NCBI GenBank assembly: GCA_034429195.1
Contig: DAOUGQ010000014.1
Location: 62,001 to 126,000, forward strand
Length of the DNA stretch: 64,000 nucleotides
Direction: 5' to 3'
From: UBA4782 sp034429195
GTDB taxonomy: Bacteria > Chloroflexota > Anaerolineae > Anaerolineales > Anaerolineaceae
Part shown: piece by piece, positions 44,819 to 52,563 of the stretch
Position numbering within the stretch: position 1 is the first letter of the stretch
How the letters are laid out: the number at the start of each line of letters is the position of its first letter
Notes under the pieces: model-generated
What the model was told of the DNA's origin: nothing
Database searches by the model: none
The model's input: only the letters and a program-made list of their open reading frames with translations
Program-made: the position numbers and the translations under genes

Positions 44819-45139
44819 GGCAGCAATCTCTAGCAAGTCACCTGCGTTCAGTTTTTCTAATTCTTCGGGTGGAATAGTGCGTAAAACACTTTTGTTTGTT
44901 TTATCCACAACAAAGATCGTTAACTCATCAGTGTTATTGTCCACCTCAAATTTCAGTGCTACATCTTTCAAAGAATATTCTCGTTGAATATTGCGTTCAA
45001 CTTGTTGGGGTTCGCTAACCTCTGATGTATGTTGTTCAGCTACCTTTTCTACAACAGGTTCTGCATCAGATTGTGCGACATTGACTTGTTCAATGCTTTT
45101 TTCTACTCCGGATACTGGTGCAATATTCATTTTGTCCAT
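44816..45139 (-). CDS. flaG: flagellar protein FlaG
   Basis: The 107-residue protein has a variable Glu/Val/Gln-rich N-terminus and the FlaG core LKFEVDNNTDELTIFVVDKTNKSVLRTIPPEE (about residues 65-97). The ORF could open at 45151, but GGAGG lies 5 bases before the ATG at 45139, so that start is preferred. FlaG affects filament length in some species. It lies between fliD and fliS as in many bacteria. Confidence 0.9.
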   Translation of the reverse strand: MDKMNIAPVSGVEKSIEQVNVAQSDAEPVVEKVAEQHTSEVSEPQQVERNIQREYSLKDVALKFEVDNNTDELTIFVVDKTNKSVLRTIPPEELEKLNAGDLLEIAA

Positions 45140-45182
45140 TTTTACCTCCATTCAAACTTACGATTCACTATTTGACATTCGT

Positions 45183-46892
45183 TTATGAGTATTGATCAAG
45201 AATTCCGTAAATGGTTGACATTTGCGATTGTTGATAAGACATTAATTGGAGCTGTGCCTGAATTTCTGCATACCGAGTACGCAGCGATTCTTCTTTCTTT
45301 GTTAAATATTCGTTCTTGGTGGTTATTTGATCATCGGTCAATTCAAGCTGGCTGGTCAATGCGTTCGAAGCTGTAGTGATGTATCCACTGTTTCCTAAAT
45401 AACGTGAAAGCCTCGCTTGCAACTTTGACATAACACCGTTGACCAGTGTTGTGACATCTTGTTTATTTTCCGAGAGTGCTTTTTCAAGTTTCGTATTATC
45501 TGTAATGCTTAGGGAAAAGCTGTCTGACAGGCTGATTCCAATGTCACTTAGCCTATCGTATTCACCATCGTTTGTATAAGCAGTGTTGACATCTCGGATC
45601 AAATCCATGCGTAAAGCCATAAACATCGAATCACCTGAAAGAGCACCCCTTTTATAAGTTCCATCTGATTGTTTCACCACAGCAATTTTGCCACTCAGAT
45701 ATGATTGAAGGCTGTTGAACCGGCTAATAAAAGTGTTTAGAGTGGATTTTTCACTGCTGGGATCATATTTCACGCTGATTGTGCCACTCTTTCCTTCAGC
45801 ATCAGAAGCCAGATTCAAAGTAACACCCTGGATAACATCAGTAAGGTTAGTATTTTCAGAGCGGATAACAGAAATACCATTGACTGAAAATTCTGCATTC
45901 GTTGGCGCCTGCATAATATTTTTGAATGCACTTCCATTCAAAATACCTAGGTTAGCCATAATGCTTCCTTCCTGATCGTGAACTACAAGATTATGGTCAG
46001 TACCGCTACTCTTTCTTGAAAGGATGAGTTGATTATCTACAATGTTTGCAATTACTTCGTCACCTGTCTCATAGGCGGCGTTGTTGATCGCATATGCGAT
46101 ATCAACCAAACTATCATCAGAAGAGACTGTTATCTCTGTTCCCTTTGCCTGGAATGCAATTTGGGCAGTTCCCGCTGTATATTGACCCGAGTCAGAGCCA
46201 AAAGTCAGACGGATACCGCGCCCGGTATCATGTACTCCAGAGGTAATAGATTGCCAATCGCTAGAATAACTCCCATCTTCCTTACGGATGCTGATTGCAT
46301 TGCTTGAGGAGTCCGTCATTCGAAATTGCCAGCCTTCAACGTCGTCAAATCTGGTTTCAACCAAATAATTGCCACTTCCTAATTGATGCTGCCCATTTTC
46401 AATGGTAGCCCCATCTGCACCTGAAATAGTATTCACCATACTTTCAGATACTGATAAAGTTGCAGTGGAAATCGTATTACCCTGTAACAGGAAAGAACCA
46501 GTGTATCCCAGTGCAGTACTGGCGGAAATTTGACGATCAGATCGTACCCGGTGTTCTTTTGCAAGGTTTGTCACAGATAACTGATATTGCCCCAATAAAG
46601 CTTTCGAAGAAGCAGTGGCGGTCATAACAGTGTAACCAGTAGGTACATCACTTACTGTGGCTTTACGTTGCGAAGAGAAGGAATAACTGGGCTCTGCCGA
46701 ATCTAAAGCATTTACAGCGCTTTGAAATTCCGTGAGCATTTTACTCAGGTCAGTGTATACAGCTTGTTGAATAGTGATCGTTTCCTTTTTCTCAGTTAAT
46801 TTCGTGAGTGGTTGCCGTTCAATATTCATCAAACTTGTGACCAGATTAGTAAATGTTGCGCTCAGAGTAGTAGTTGATGTAGATGTTGACAT
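45183..46892 (-). CDS. fliD: flagellar filament cap protein FliD
   Basis: The 569-residue protein has the N-terminal FliD_N region (LVTSLMNIERQPLTKLTEKK...QQAVYTDLSKMLTEFQSAV), a middle flagellin_IN-type repeat (FSVNGISVIRSENTNLTDVIQGVTLNL, about residues 330-360), and a FliD_C coiled-coil end (LSRYLGNSGYI, LRTRYAEIQAQLQLMSYQQSQMSTIYG). It caps the filament so flagellin can polymerise. It lies about 100 bases after flagellin, across a strong hairpin. Confidence 0.95.
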   Translation of the reverse strand: MSTSTSTTTLSATFTNLVTSLMNIERQPLTKLTEKKETITIQQAVYTDLSKMLTEFQSAVNALDSAEPSYSFSSQRKATVSDVPTGYTVMTATASSKALLGQYQLSVTNLAKEHRVRSDRQISASTALGYTGSFLLQGNTISTATLSVSESMVNTISGADGATIENGQHQLGSGNYLVETRFDDVEGWQFRMTDSSSNAISIRKEDGSYSSDWQSITSGVHDTGRGIRLTFGSDSGQYTAGTAQIAFQAKGTEITVSSDDSLVDIAYAINNAAYETGDEVIANIVDNQLILSRKSSGTDHNLVVHDQEGSIMANLGILNGSAFKNIMQAPTNAEFSVNGISVIRSENTNLTDVIQGVTLNLASDAEGKSGTISVKYDPSSEKSTLNTFISRFNSLQSYLSGKIAVVKQSDGTYKRGALSGDSMFMALRMDLIRDVNTAYTNDGEYDRLSDIGISLSDSFSLSITDNTKLEKALSENKQDVTTLVNGVMSKLQARLSRYLGNSGYITTASNALTSQLELTDDQITTKNEYLTKKEESLRTRYAEIQAQLQLMSYQQSQMSTIYGILDQYS

Positions 46893-46934
46893 CGCAATTT
46901 CCTTCTCAAATTTGCATTTTCATTTCACTTGCTG

Positions 46935-46965
46935 AGCGGGGTACACCCATTTGGGTGCCCCCGCT
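46935..46965 (-). terminator. strong hairpin after flagellin
   Basis: Minus-strand AGCGGGGGCACCC pairs with GGGTGTACCCCGCT around AAAT, a GC-rich stem with one small bulge, 28 bases past the flagellin stop. No U-run follows, so it may stabilise the flagellin mRNA 3' end or act as a partial terminator ahead of fliD. Confidence 0.55.
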
Positions 46966-46993
46966 TCACTACCATCTGCGGAAAGATGATGGC

Positions 46994-48235
46994 TTACTGG
47001 AATAGTGACAGTAAGAATTGTGGTGCTGCATTAGCTTGGGCTAACATGGCGGTGGCTGTTTGCTGCAAGATTTGGTACTTGCTGGCTTCCACCTGTTCTT
47101 CAGCCATATCAGCGTTCATAATACGGTTGTAAGCAGCTTCAATATTGATCTGGGCTGCAGAAACCTGATCTTCCTTGAAGGAAAGACGACCGGTCAATGC
47201 ACCAATTGAGGACATTTTCTGGTTGACCTGGTCAATAGCGGTCTGAACGGTATCCATGAAAGCAGCGTAGTCAGCCGCTTTACCAGCACCAAGTTTCAGA
47301 GATAAAGTTCCTGTCTTGTTGTATTCAATGGTAGACAGGTTGGTTGCAGCAATATCCACTGCTGTCTGAGCAAAGGTCAGTTTCAGACCATTGCCAACAT
47401 AGATGGAACCACCACCCACACCCGATAGGTCACAGTCAACAGTTGTCGAACCAGTAGTCGTGAATTCAGTTCCTGCCACACCATCAGCGTCTATTTCAAC
47501 AGGTTCACCGGTAGCTGCATCTTTAAGCTGGTATGTAACTGTCTTCGCAGTTGAGTCATAGGAATAAGACAGTTTGTAAGTACCAGTTTCCAACTCATCC
47601 ATCCAACTAAATTTGGCATTCGCATCAAAAGATGCAGTGACGTTAGCATCGTGATCAATGCCACCAGTTGTGTTAACAAAACTGGTATCTACTTTAGTGG
47701 CAATGTTGATTACAGGGCCATCAATGCTCATGTTGCCAATATTTTCAAGTGTGGTTGAATCTGAAGAATCTACACCAGTTTGAAGACGTAATGAAGACAT
47801 TGAACCATCAAGAAGTACAATCTTGTTCCATTTCGTCTGTGTAGATAGGTCATTGATCTGAGCAGCATAGGCATCAAGTTGTGTTTTGATAGCAAGGCGT
47901 TCTTCATCGCCCATAGTATCACTAGCACCGGTCTCTGCTTTGTTGCGCATTTGAACTAAAATGTCATTGATACGCCCCATGCCTGATTCAGCAACTGCCA
48001 ACAGGTTCTTGGCATCTCCAATATTCGAAAGGGCTACTTTCAAACCTTCAGAACGAGAAAGCATTTTTGTTGCAATGCTCAATCCGGCTGGGTCATCTGC
48101 TGCGCTGTTGATGCGCTTGCCAGAAGACAGTCGGGTTTGATGGATTGCCAACTGTTTGTTGATCCCTTTCAGCGCATTTAGTGCATTCATAGCACCAATA
48201 TTACCTGCAATACGAGTTACATCAATTTCTGCCAT
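46994..48235 (-). CDS. fliC: flagellin
   Basis: The 413-residue filament protein has the conserved D0/D1 N-terminus (GINKQLAIHQTRLSSGKRIN, AADDPAGLSIATKM, NIGDAKNLLAVAESGMGRINDILVQMRN). A variable centre (about residues 165-320) follows, then a C-terminal D1/D0 end with AAYNRIMNADMAEEQVEASK and the final LLSLFQ. An ORF extension to 48334 exists, but GGAGGT 6 bases before the ATG at 48235 fixes the start. It is the only flagellin gene in the window. Upstream lie a sigma28 promoter and a 170-base leader with two CsrA-like hairpins. Confidence 0.96.
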   Translation of the reverse strand: MAEIDVTRIAGNIGAMNALNALKGINKQLAIHQTRLSSGKRINSAADDPAGLSIATKMLSRSEGLKVALSNIGDAKNLLAVAESGMGRINDILVQMRNKAETGASDTMGDEERLAIKTQLDAYAAQINDLSTQTKWNKIVLLDGSMSSLRLQTGVDSSDSTTLENIGNMSIDGPVINIATKVDTSFVNTTGGIDHDANVTASFDANAKFSWMDELETGTYKLSYSYDSTAKTVTYQLKDAATGEPVEIDADGVAGTEFTTTGSTTVDCDLSGVGGGSIYVGNGLKLTFAQTAVDIAATNLSTIEYNKTGTLSLKLGAGKAADYAAFMDTVQTAIDQVNQKMSSIGALTGRLSFKEDQVSAAQINIEAAYNRIMNADMAEEQVEASKYQILQQTATAMLAQANAAPQFLLSLFQ

Positions 48236-48237
48236 TT

Positions 48238-48253
48238 CAAACCTCCATGTTTG
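48238..48253 (-). promoter_or_regulatory. CsrA-like hairpin sequestering the flagellin Shine-Dalgarno
   Basis: On the minus strand CAAAC and GTTTG form a 5-bp stem with loop ATGGAG, so the ANGGA motif and the Shine-Dalgarno GGAGG are in the same hairpin, 2 bases before the flagellin ATG. This is the geometry of the SD-proximal CsrA site of Bacillus hag. Confidence 0.7.
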
Positions 48254-48261
48254 ATTTTTCA

Positions 48262-48275
48262 GGGGATCCTTCCCC
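48262..48275 (-). promoter_or_regulatory. upstream CsrA-like hairpin in the flagellin leader
   Basis: Minus-strand GGGGA and TCCCC form a 5-bp stem with a tetraloop AGGA, giving an A-AGGA core in a loop. It lies 8 bases upstream of the second hairpin, close enough for one CsrA dimer to bridge both sites. Confidence 0.7.
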
Positions 48276-48415
48276 ATTTTTAATTTCAGAGTTTTTCTAA
48301 ACAACCTGGTTACAACAATTCCAGTAACCATCATTCCGCCGAGTAAGTAGTCAATTATTGTTTTTTATCGTTCCCTATCATTACCTCCATCAATCATCAA
48401 TTTGGTCTATTGATA

Positions 48416-48442
48416 ATTTCGTCAAACTTGCATCTGGCTTTA
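48416..48442 (-). promoter_or_regulatory. sigma28 promoter of flagellin
   Basis: Minus-strand TAAA (48439-48442), 15-base spacer, GACGAAAT (48416-48423) matches the sigma28 consensus 4 of 4 and 6 of 8. It predicts an untranslated leader of about 170 bases that contains the two CsrA-like hairpins. Confidence 0.7.
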
Positions 48443-48473
48443 GCATGAAGGAGATAAATTTCGCGTAAATATT

Positions 48474-48503
48474 CTGGTAAATTTAATACCAGTACAATAT
48501 AAT
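48474..48503 (+). promoter_or_regulatory. inverted repeat and -10 box upstream of the MmpS-like gene
   Basis: CTGGTA (48474-48479) and TACCAG (48487-48492) flank an AT-rich 7-base centre, and TATAAT follows at 48498-48503. The repeat would cover the -35/spacer region, as an operator does. No good -35 is seen. The MmpS-like start is 43 bases further on. Confidence 0.4.
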
Positions 48504-48545
48504 TTATCTGTCCCCAATATTTACTGACGAAATGGTTCTTTTCTT

Positions 48546-48935
48546 ATGAATGGACAAACAAATCGCAAGAAATTTTTCGACATTATCATTGTTATTCTTT
48601 TTTGTCTTGTCGGTTTTCTTGTGCTTCTTGTGCTCGGAACCTTTAAAACCCCTAATTCTTCGCACAAGGTGCTTTTTCAGGTAAAAGCATCTGGTGGGTA
48701 TGCAATGGTATCCCTCAGAACATCGGATGAAACCCTTGTTTCAAGTACGATCGTTACAACACCCTGGCGTAAAGAAATGAAACTTACTCAGGGAACTGAA
48801 GTGTACCTGACTGCTTCTAATCCTTCTCAGACGGGCGAATTGGAGTGTTTAATTTCGCTTGATAATAAAGTCTGGAAATCGATGAAAAAAGAAGCCCCCG
48901 AGAATGGTGTTGCTTGTGCAGGAATTGTTCCCTGA
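48546..48935 (+). CDS. MmpS-like single-pass membrane protein
   Basis: The 129-residue protein has a positively charged N-terminus, one membrane helix (FFDIIIVILFCLVGFLVLLVLG, about residues 10-31) and an extracytoplasmic beta-sandwich. The latter has VLFQVKASGGYAMVSLRTSD, TTPWRKEMKLTQGTEVYLTA, a GELECLISLDNKVW strand and GVACAGIV, closely following the layout of mycobacterial MmpS proteins (V.Y.VTG...ASVTY...T...PW.K.V....G..V.L.A......V.C.I..DG). No MmpL transporter is present. It is the only plus-strand gene in the flagellar island, and its stop lies 2 bases from that of the convergent HD-GYP gene. Confidence 0.7.
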   Translation: MNGQTNRKKFFDIIIVILFCLVGFLVLLVLGTFKTPNSSHKVLFQVKASGGYAMVSLRTSDETLVSSTIVTTPWRKEMKLTQGTEVYLTASNPSQTGELECLISLDNKVWKSMKKEAPENGVACAGIVP

Positions 48936-48937
48936 TG

Positions 48938-49957
48938 TTACAACTGCATTTGTAAAAAGACATCGACTATTTGCGGGTCGAAAAAGATTCCTTTGTTATC
49001 CTGAATATATTGAAGTACCTTTTCTTTGGGCCAGCCTTTTCTATAAGGGCGGTCAGACAACAGTGCATCCCAAACATCGATAATTGTGAAAATTCTTGAT
49101 TCCAGGGGTATCTCTTCGCCTTTTAGCCCTGTCGGGTATCCTGTTCCGTCCCATTTTTCATGATGATAGTACGGAATCGTGATCGCAGATCTAAGGAATT
49201 TGATCTCTGAAAGCATATCCCTTGCGTAAATGGGATGCATTTTCATGATCTTCCATTCATCAGCATCAAGCGGACCTGGTTTTAAAAGGATGGAATCGGG
49301 AATTGCCATCTTTCCTATGTCATGTAGCATTGCCCCATATCGTATGTTTTGAATATTTTCAACAGATACATTTAGCATCAACGCCAATTGGATCGTTCCA
49401 TCTGCAACTCTTTTAGTATGTCCTTCAGTTTCATGATCACGCAATTCCAATGCTCTTCCCCACCCCTCTAATGTATCGCGGTATGCATCTCCCAATTCCA
49501 TGTTTGCCTGGATCAAGTAACTTTGTGCTCGCTTCCAGTCTGAGATATCGCGCACATAAATATGGGTTAAGTTATTAATATGATCTGTGTTTTTTGTGAT
49601 CCATACACATACTGGGATTGATTGACCATTATTGCTGCAGATTTCGACTTCCATTGGTTGAGTAGGAGTACTGGTAATTTCAAATAATTCCAGTATCGAT
49701 AAAACAGTATCTTTGAAAGTCTCAGTAAAAATTTCAAGAAACTGTCTGCCAATCACCAAACTGGGATCGGTTACGCCATAAATTGCCAGGAAAGAGGGAT
49801 TTACAAAACAAATTTTCTTACTGGCATCAATAAGCAAAATACCATCATAAGAACTGGTAAAAAGCGGGTGATTGGCATAATCCTTTCCCGAGGCAGACTT
49901 CGAATTCCGTTTCCTTTTTAGAACCTGAAAACTTGCCCATCGCTGATGATTGTTCAT
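48938..49957 (-). CDS. PAS / HD-GYP domain protein, probable c-di-GMP phosphodiesterase
   Basis: The 339-residue cytoplasmic protein has a PAS domain (about residues 30-145: SYDGILLIDASKKICFVNPSFLAIYG...IYVRDISDWKRAQ) and an HD-GYP domain (about 165-335). The metal and signature residues are intact: RDHETEGHTKRV, LHDIGKMAIPDSIL, YHHEKWDGTGYPTGLKGEEIPL and RIFTIIDVWDALLSDRPYR. HD-GYP enzymes hydrolyse c-di-GMP to GMP. It lies between cheW and flagellin, suggesting local c-di-GMP control of motility. It has no transmembrane segment. Confidence 0.92.
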   Translation of the reverse strand: MNNHQRWASFQVLKRKRNSKSASGKDYANHPLFTSSYDGILLIDASKKICFVNPSFLAIYGVTDPSLVIGRQFLEIFTETFKDTVLSILELFEITSTPTQPMEVEICSNNGQSIPVCVWITKNTDHINNLTHIYVRDISDWKRAQSYLIQANMELGDAYRDTLEGWGRALELRDHETEGHTKRVADGTIQLALMLNVSVENIQNIRYGAMLHDIGKMAIPDSILLKPGPLDADEWKIMKMHPIYARDMLSEIKFLRSAITIPYYHHEKWDGTGYPTGLKGEEIPLESRIFTIIDVWDALLSDRPYRKGWPKEKVLQYIQDNKGIFFDPQIVDVFLQMQL

Positions 49958-50050
49958 TGCACAATGCTTTCTTGAATGAAATATATTTTCTAAAGTAACA
50001 ACACCTTATTCAATATTTCTTCCTGGAAAACAATTTCTTCTAACACATTT

Positions 50051-50080
50051 ACTGGCGCCAATATTTCTACTGGCGCCAAT
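50051..50080. repeat. tandem copies of a 12-base element with internal palindrome
   Basis: ACTGGCGCCAAT occurs at 50051-50062 and again at 50069-50080, 18 bases apart centre to centre, each containing the palindrome TGGCGCCA. The two can also pair as a hairpin. It lies in the cheW to HD-GYP gap and could be an operator pair or a transcription terminator without a strong U-run. Confidence 0.5.
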
Positions 50081-50161
50081 TTACGCAGCCTGTCGTTCTA
50101 CAACGTTGTTATTGATGACATTTCTACAATGATGATAATGAAGATGTTCGCTTCAAAGCTT

Positions 50162-50611
50162 CTATAATGCTGCAGACAGGCGTTCGTACTCATCGACAGT
50201 AAGAACTTTTTTCAAGTCCAGAAGGATGATGAGCATCTCATCTAATTTGGCAATTCCCTTGATAAATGCTGAATTCACAGTCATTGCCATCTGAGGCGGT
50301 GGATCGATTGATTCTGCAGATATTCGTACAACCTGAGTGACAGAATCCACCACCATTCCTACATTCGTATTATTCATGTTCACGATCATAATGCGGGTAT
50401 CCCGAGTTGCCTCGCTTGCTTCCAACCCAAATCTCTTTCGCAGATCCAGAATGGGGACTACTGCACCACGCAAATTTGTAATTCCCTCAACAAACTCTGG
50501 TGCATGAGGAAGTCGGGTAATTTCCTGCATTTTAATGATGCTCTCAACAGCATCCACATCAACACCATAAAATTCATTTCCAATACTAAACACTACAAGT
50601 TGGTTTTGCAT
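50162..50611 (-). CDS. cheW: chemotaxis coupling protein CheW
   Basis: The 149-residue protein is a single CheW domain: QLVVFSIGNEFYGVDVDAVESIIKM, ITRLPHAPEFVEGITNLRGAVVPILDLRKRFGLE and TRIMIVNMNNTNVGMVVDSV. It links receptors to CheA. It is the last gene of the chemotaxis operon, preceded by the two cheX-like genes. No receptor gene is in the window. Confidence 0.95.
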   Translation of the reverse strand: MQNQLVVFSIGNEFYGVDVDAVESIIKMQEITRLPHAPEFVEGITNLRGAVVPILDLRKRFGLEASEATRDTRIMIVNMNNTNVGMVVDSVTQVVRISAESIDPPPQMAMTVNSAFIKGIAKLDEMLIILLDLKKVLTVDEYERLSAAL

Positions 50612-50655
50612 TATATTTACCTTTCTTTATAAAGATAATATCTCTTGCAATCTAG

Positions 50656-51174
50656 CTACAATCCTTGCGGTGAAGGAGGGACTTGCAATTGAGATGTTTT
50701 TAAACCCGTTCGTAAACCCTGGCGTAATGCCAGATGGATCATAAAACTTCCTTCAGATGTATTCAATGGCACGATGATCCGTGGGAAATCAAGTGTCGAG
50801 ATAGTAGCTCCTTTACCTAAAATAAGCGAAGGAGGAGAAATCGTTGCTTCAAATCCTGCTTCAGATAGCTTCATACTTGCCCTTCCCGTGATCACATTTC
50901 CCAGTTCTGCAATTCCACTTTGTGCCAGGCTATCGAAGTCAATTAATTTCTCAGACATCATCCGAGATGCCAGACGGATGGCTGTTTCTTGTGACATGCT
51001 ATAAAAAACATTTCCTTCAACGGCTCCAACAAGTGCAATAATCACCGTCACATCATCTGATACATAATGATTTTTTTCCAGGGACAGTTCGCCACGCTGG
51101 ATTTCTGTGCCAGTTTCCTTCGCTAGAACTTCATAAGCGGCATCTACAAATGGATTTAGAAACTTTACATTCAT
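50656..51174 (-). CDS. cheX: CheX-type CheY-P phosphatase (copy 2)
   Basis: The 172-residue protein is a CheX/CheC-family phosphatase. It starts MNVKFLNPFVDAAYEVLAKE and keeps the catalytic helix SGIAELGNVITGRASMKLSE with the Glu and Asn that position the nucleophilic water. CheX has one active helix per domain and acts as a dimer. It is paralogous to the adjacent gene at 51205-51726 (same opening, same catalytic helix, different length of tail), so the two arose by an old tandem duplication. Confidence 0.88.
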   Translation of the reverse strand: MNVKFLNPFVDAAYEVLAKETGTEIQRGELSLEKNHYVSDDVTVIIALVGAVEGNVFYSMSQETAIRLASRMMSEKLIDFDSLAQSGIAELGNVITGRASMKLSEAGFEATISPPSLILGKGATISTLDFPRIIVPLNTSEGSFMIHLALRQGLRTGLKTSQLQVPPSPQGL

Positions 51175-51204
51175 CGACCTATCCTTTCAAATCCTCTATT
51201 ACTT

Positions 51205-51726
51205 CTACGATGCCTTCTGAGAAATAAGAGGAATAAAGTCATCGGAACTGGACAATTGCCCTTGTTTATTTTCCCTTACTGCTAAATGGATTTCCATCAT
51301 TCCTAAATCCGTTTTTATAGGGACTACAATTCTCGAAAAATCTAAAGTCGAAATTTTCACTGCTTTCCCAGTAATCACAGTAGGAGGTGAAATATCCACG
51401 CGATACCCGGCGTTAAAAAGTTTGACGATTGCTTTTCCAGTGATCACATTACCCAATTCAGCAATACCACTTTGTGCCATAGAATCAAATTCGGTAAACT
51501 CCTGCTCCAAAATACGTGATACCATTTTCAGAGCGATGGTTTCTGATAAGCAGTACAAAACAGCCCCATACACTTCACCAACAAGATTCAAGAGAACCGT
51601 TACATCATCTGTGGTTAATGCTGATTTTTGAAGAGTCAGGTTACCTTTTTCTACGGTAGTTTTTATTTCAAACTCGAGAACTTCCGCAGCACCTTCGACA
51701 AAAGGTTTTAGAATTTCAACATTCAT
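51205..51726 (-). CDS. cheX: CheX-type CheY-P phosphatase (copy 1)
   Basis: The 173-residue protein opens MNVEILKPFVEGAAEVLEFE and has the catalytic helix SGIAELGNVITGKAIVKLFN. The rest follows the CheX fold (TTDDVTVLLNLVGEVYGAVLYCL, RIVVPIKTDLGMMEIHLAV). The C-terminal tail is longer and polar. It sits between cheR and the second cheX with 30 and 44 base gaps. Together with CheC-CheD it gives the operon three CheC/CheX-family proteins. Confidence 0.88.
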   Translation of the reverse strand: MNVEILKPFVEGAAEVLEFEIKTTVEKGNLTLQKSALTTDDVTVLLNLVGEVYGAVLYCLSETIALKMVSRILEQEFTEFDSMAQSGIAELGNVITGKAIVKLFNAGYRVDISPPTVITGKAVKISTLDFSRIVVPIKTDLGMMEIHLAVRENKQGQLSSSDDFIPLISQKAS

Positions 51727-51770
51727 ACAGCCAAGCCCTCCTCCAAGAAATCATACAAAAAATCCTTACT

Positions 51771-52562
51771 TTAACATTTAGTATAAAAAGACATCCAATG
51801 ACTGACAAAACCGTACTCAGATGGACGGGGTAACAATTCCGTTCCACCAACAAATAATATTCCACCAGGCTGTAGGGCATTTCTGAATTTCATATAAAGC
51901 ATGTCTTTTGCTTCTCGGGTGAAATAAATAACGACATTTCGGCAGACAATAAGATCAAATCCACCGGTAAATTCATACATCAATAGATCTTGCTCAAAAA
52001 AGCGAATCGAATGGGCATATTGCTCTTTGAAATAGAACTTTCCTGCAGCTTCGTCCATATATTTGATCTTTTGTTCAGCCGAAAGATTTCGTATCTCTTC
52101 TGCTGTATACGGTCCTCTGTTTTTTGCTTTCTGCAGAGCTCCGCGATCCATATCTGAAGCAAATATTTCACATGCGGTATGTGGTGAAACTTTATCCATA
52201 GCCATCGCCAGGGTATATGCTTCAACTCCCACTGAACAACCAGCACTCCAGAGCTTCAATTTTGATTGACGTTCATTTGCCTGCTTGATGAGTACAGGAA
52301 GTACCTTCTCCTCCAATGTTTTCCAATGATGAGGGTCACGGTAGAATTCTGTAACATTGATCGTTAAGAAATCCCTGAAGCGCGACAATTCGGTTTCGTT
52401 GCTGGTTACTTTTTCGAAATAAATGTTCCAATCTGGCATATTGTTTCGCAACAGCCAGGAATCTAATCTTCGTTTGACCTGTTCTTCTTTGTAATAATTC
52501 AGGTCAATGTTCAATATCTTCTTGACGGAATATTTCACATGAGCAAAAGTTTCCGTATCCAA
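51771..52562 (-). CDS. cheR: chemotaxis protein methyltransferase CheR
   Basis: The 263-residue protein has the N-terminal CheR helices (VKYSVKKILNIDLNYYKEEQVKRRL) and the SAM-binding core LWSAGCSVGVEAYTLAMAM, the GCS.G.E.Y.LAM family motif. Further marks are IFASDMDRGALQKA, GFDLIVCRNVVIYF and a final GGILFVGGTELL. It methylates glutamates of chemoreceptors with SAM. It abuts cheB by one base. Confidence 0.94.
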   Translation of the reverse strand: MDTETFAHVKYSVKKILNIDLNYYKEEQVKRRLDSWLLRNNMPDWNIYFEKVTSNETELSRFRDFLTINVTEFYRDPHHWKTLEEKVLPVLIKQANERQSKLKLWSAGCSVGVEAYTLAMAMDKVSPHTACEIFASDMDRGALQKAKNRGPYTAEEIRNLSAEQKIKYMDEAAGKFYFKEQYAHSIRFFEQDLLMYEFTGGFDLIVCRNVVIYFTREAKDMLYMKFRNALQPGGILFVGGTELLPRPSEYGFVSHWMSFYTKC

Positions 52563-52563
52563 A

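Noticed and set aside
48236..48248. three-codon mini-ORF ATG-GAG-GTT-TGA just ahead of flagellin
   Set aside because: It falls inside the Shine-Dalgarno hairpin and would be a chance reading of the GGAGG motif; no evidence for translation.
50051..50080. CRISPR-like repeat
   Set aside because: Only two copies of a 12-base palindromic element with 6-base spacing; not an array, and no cas genes.
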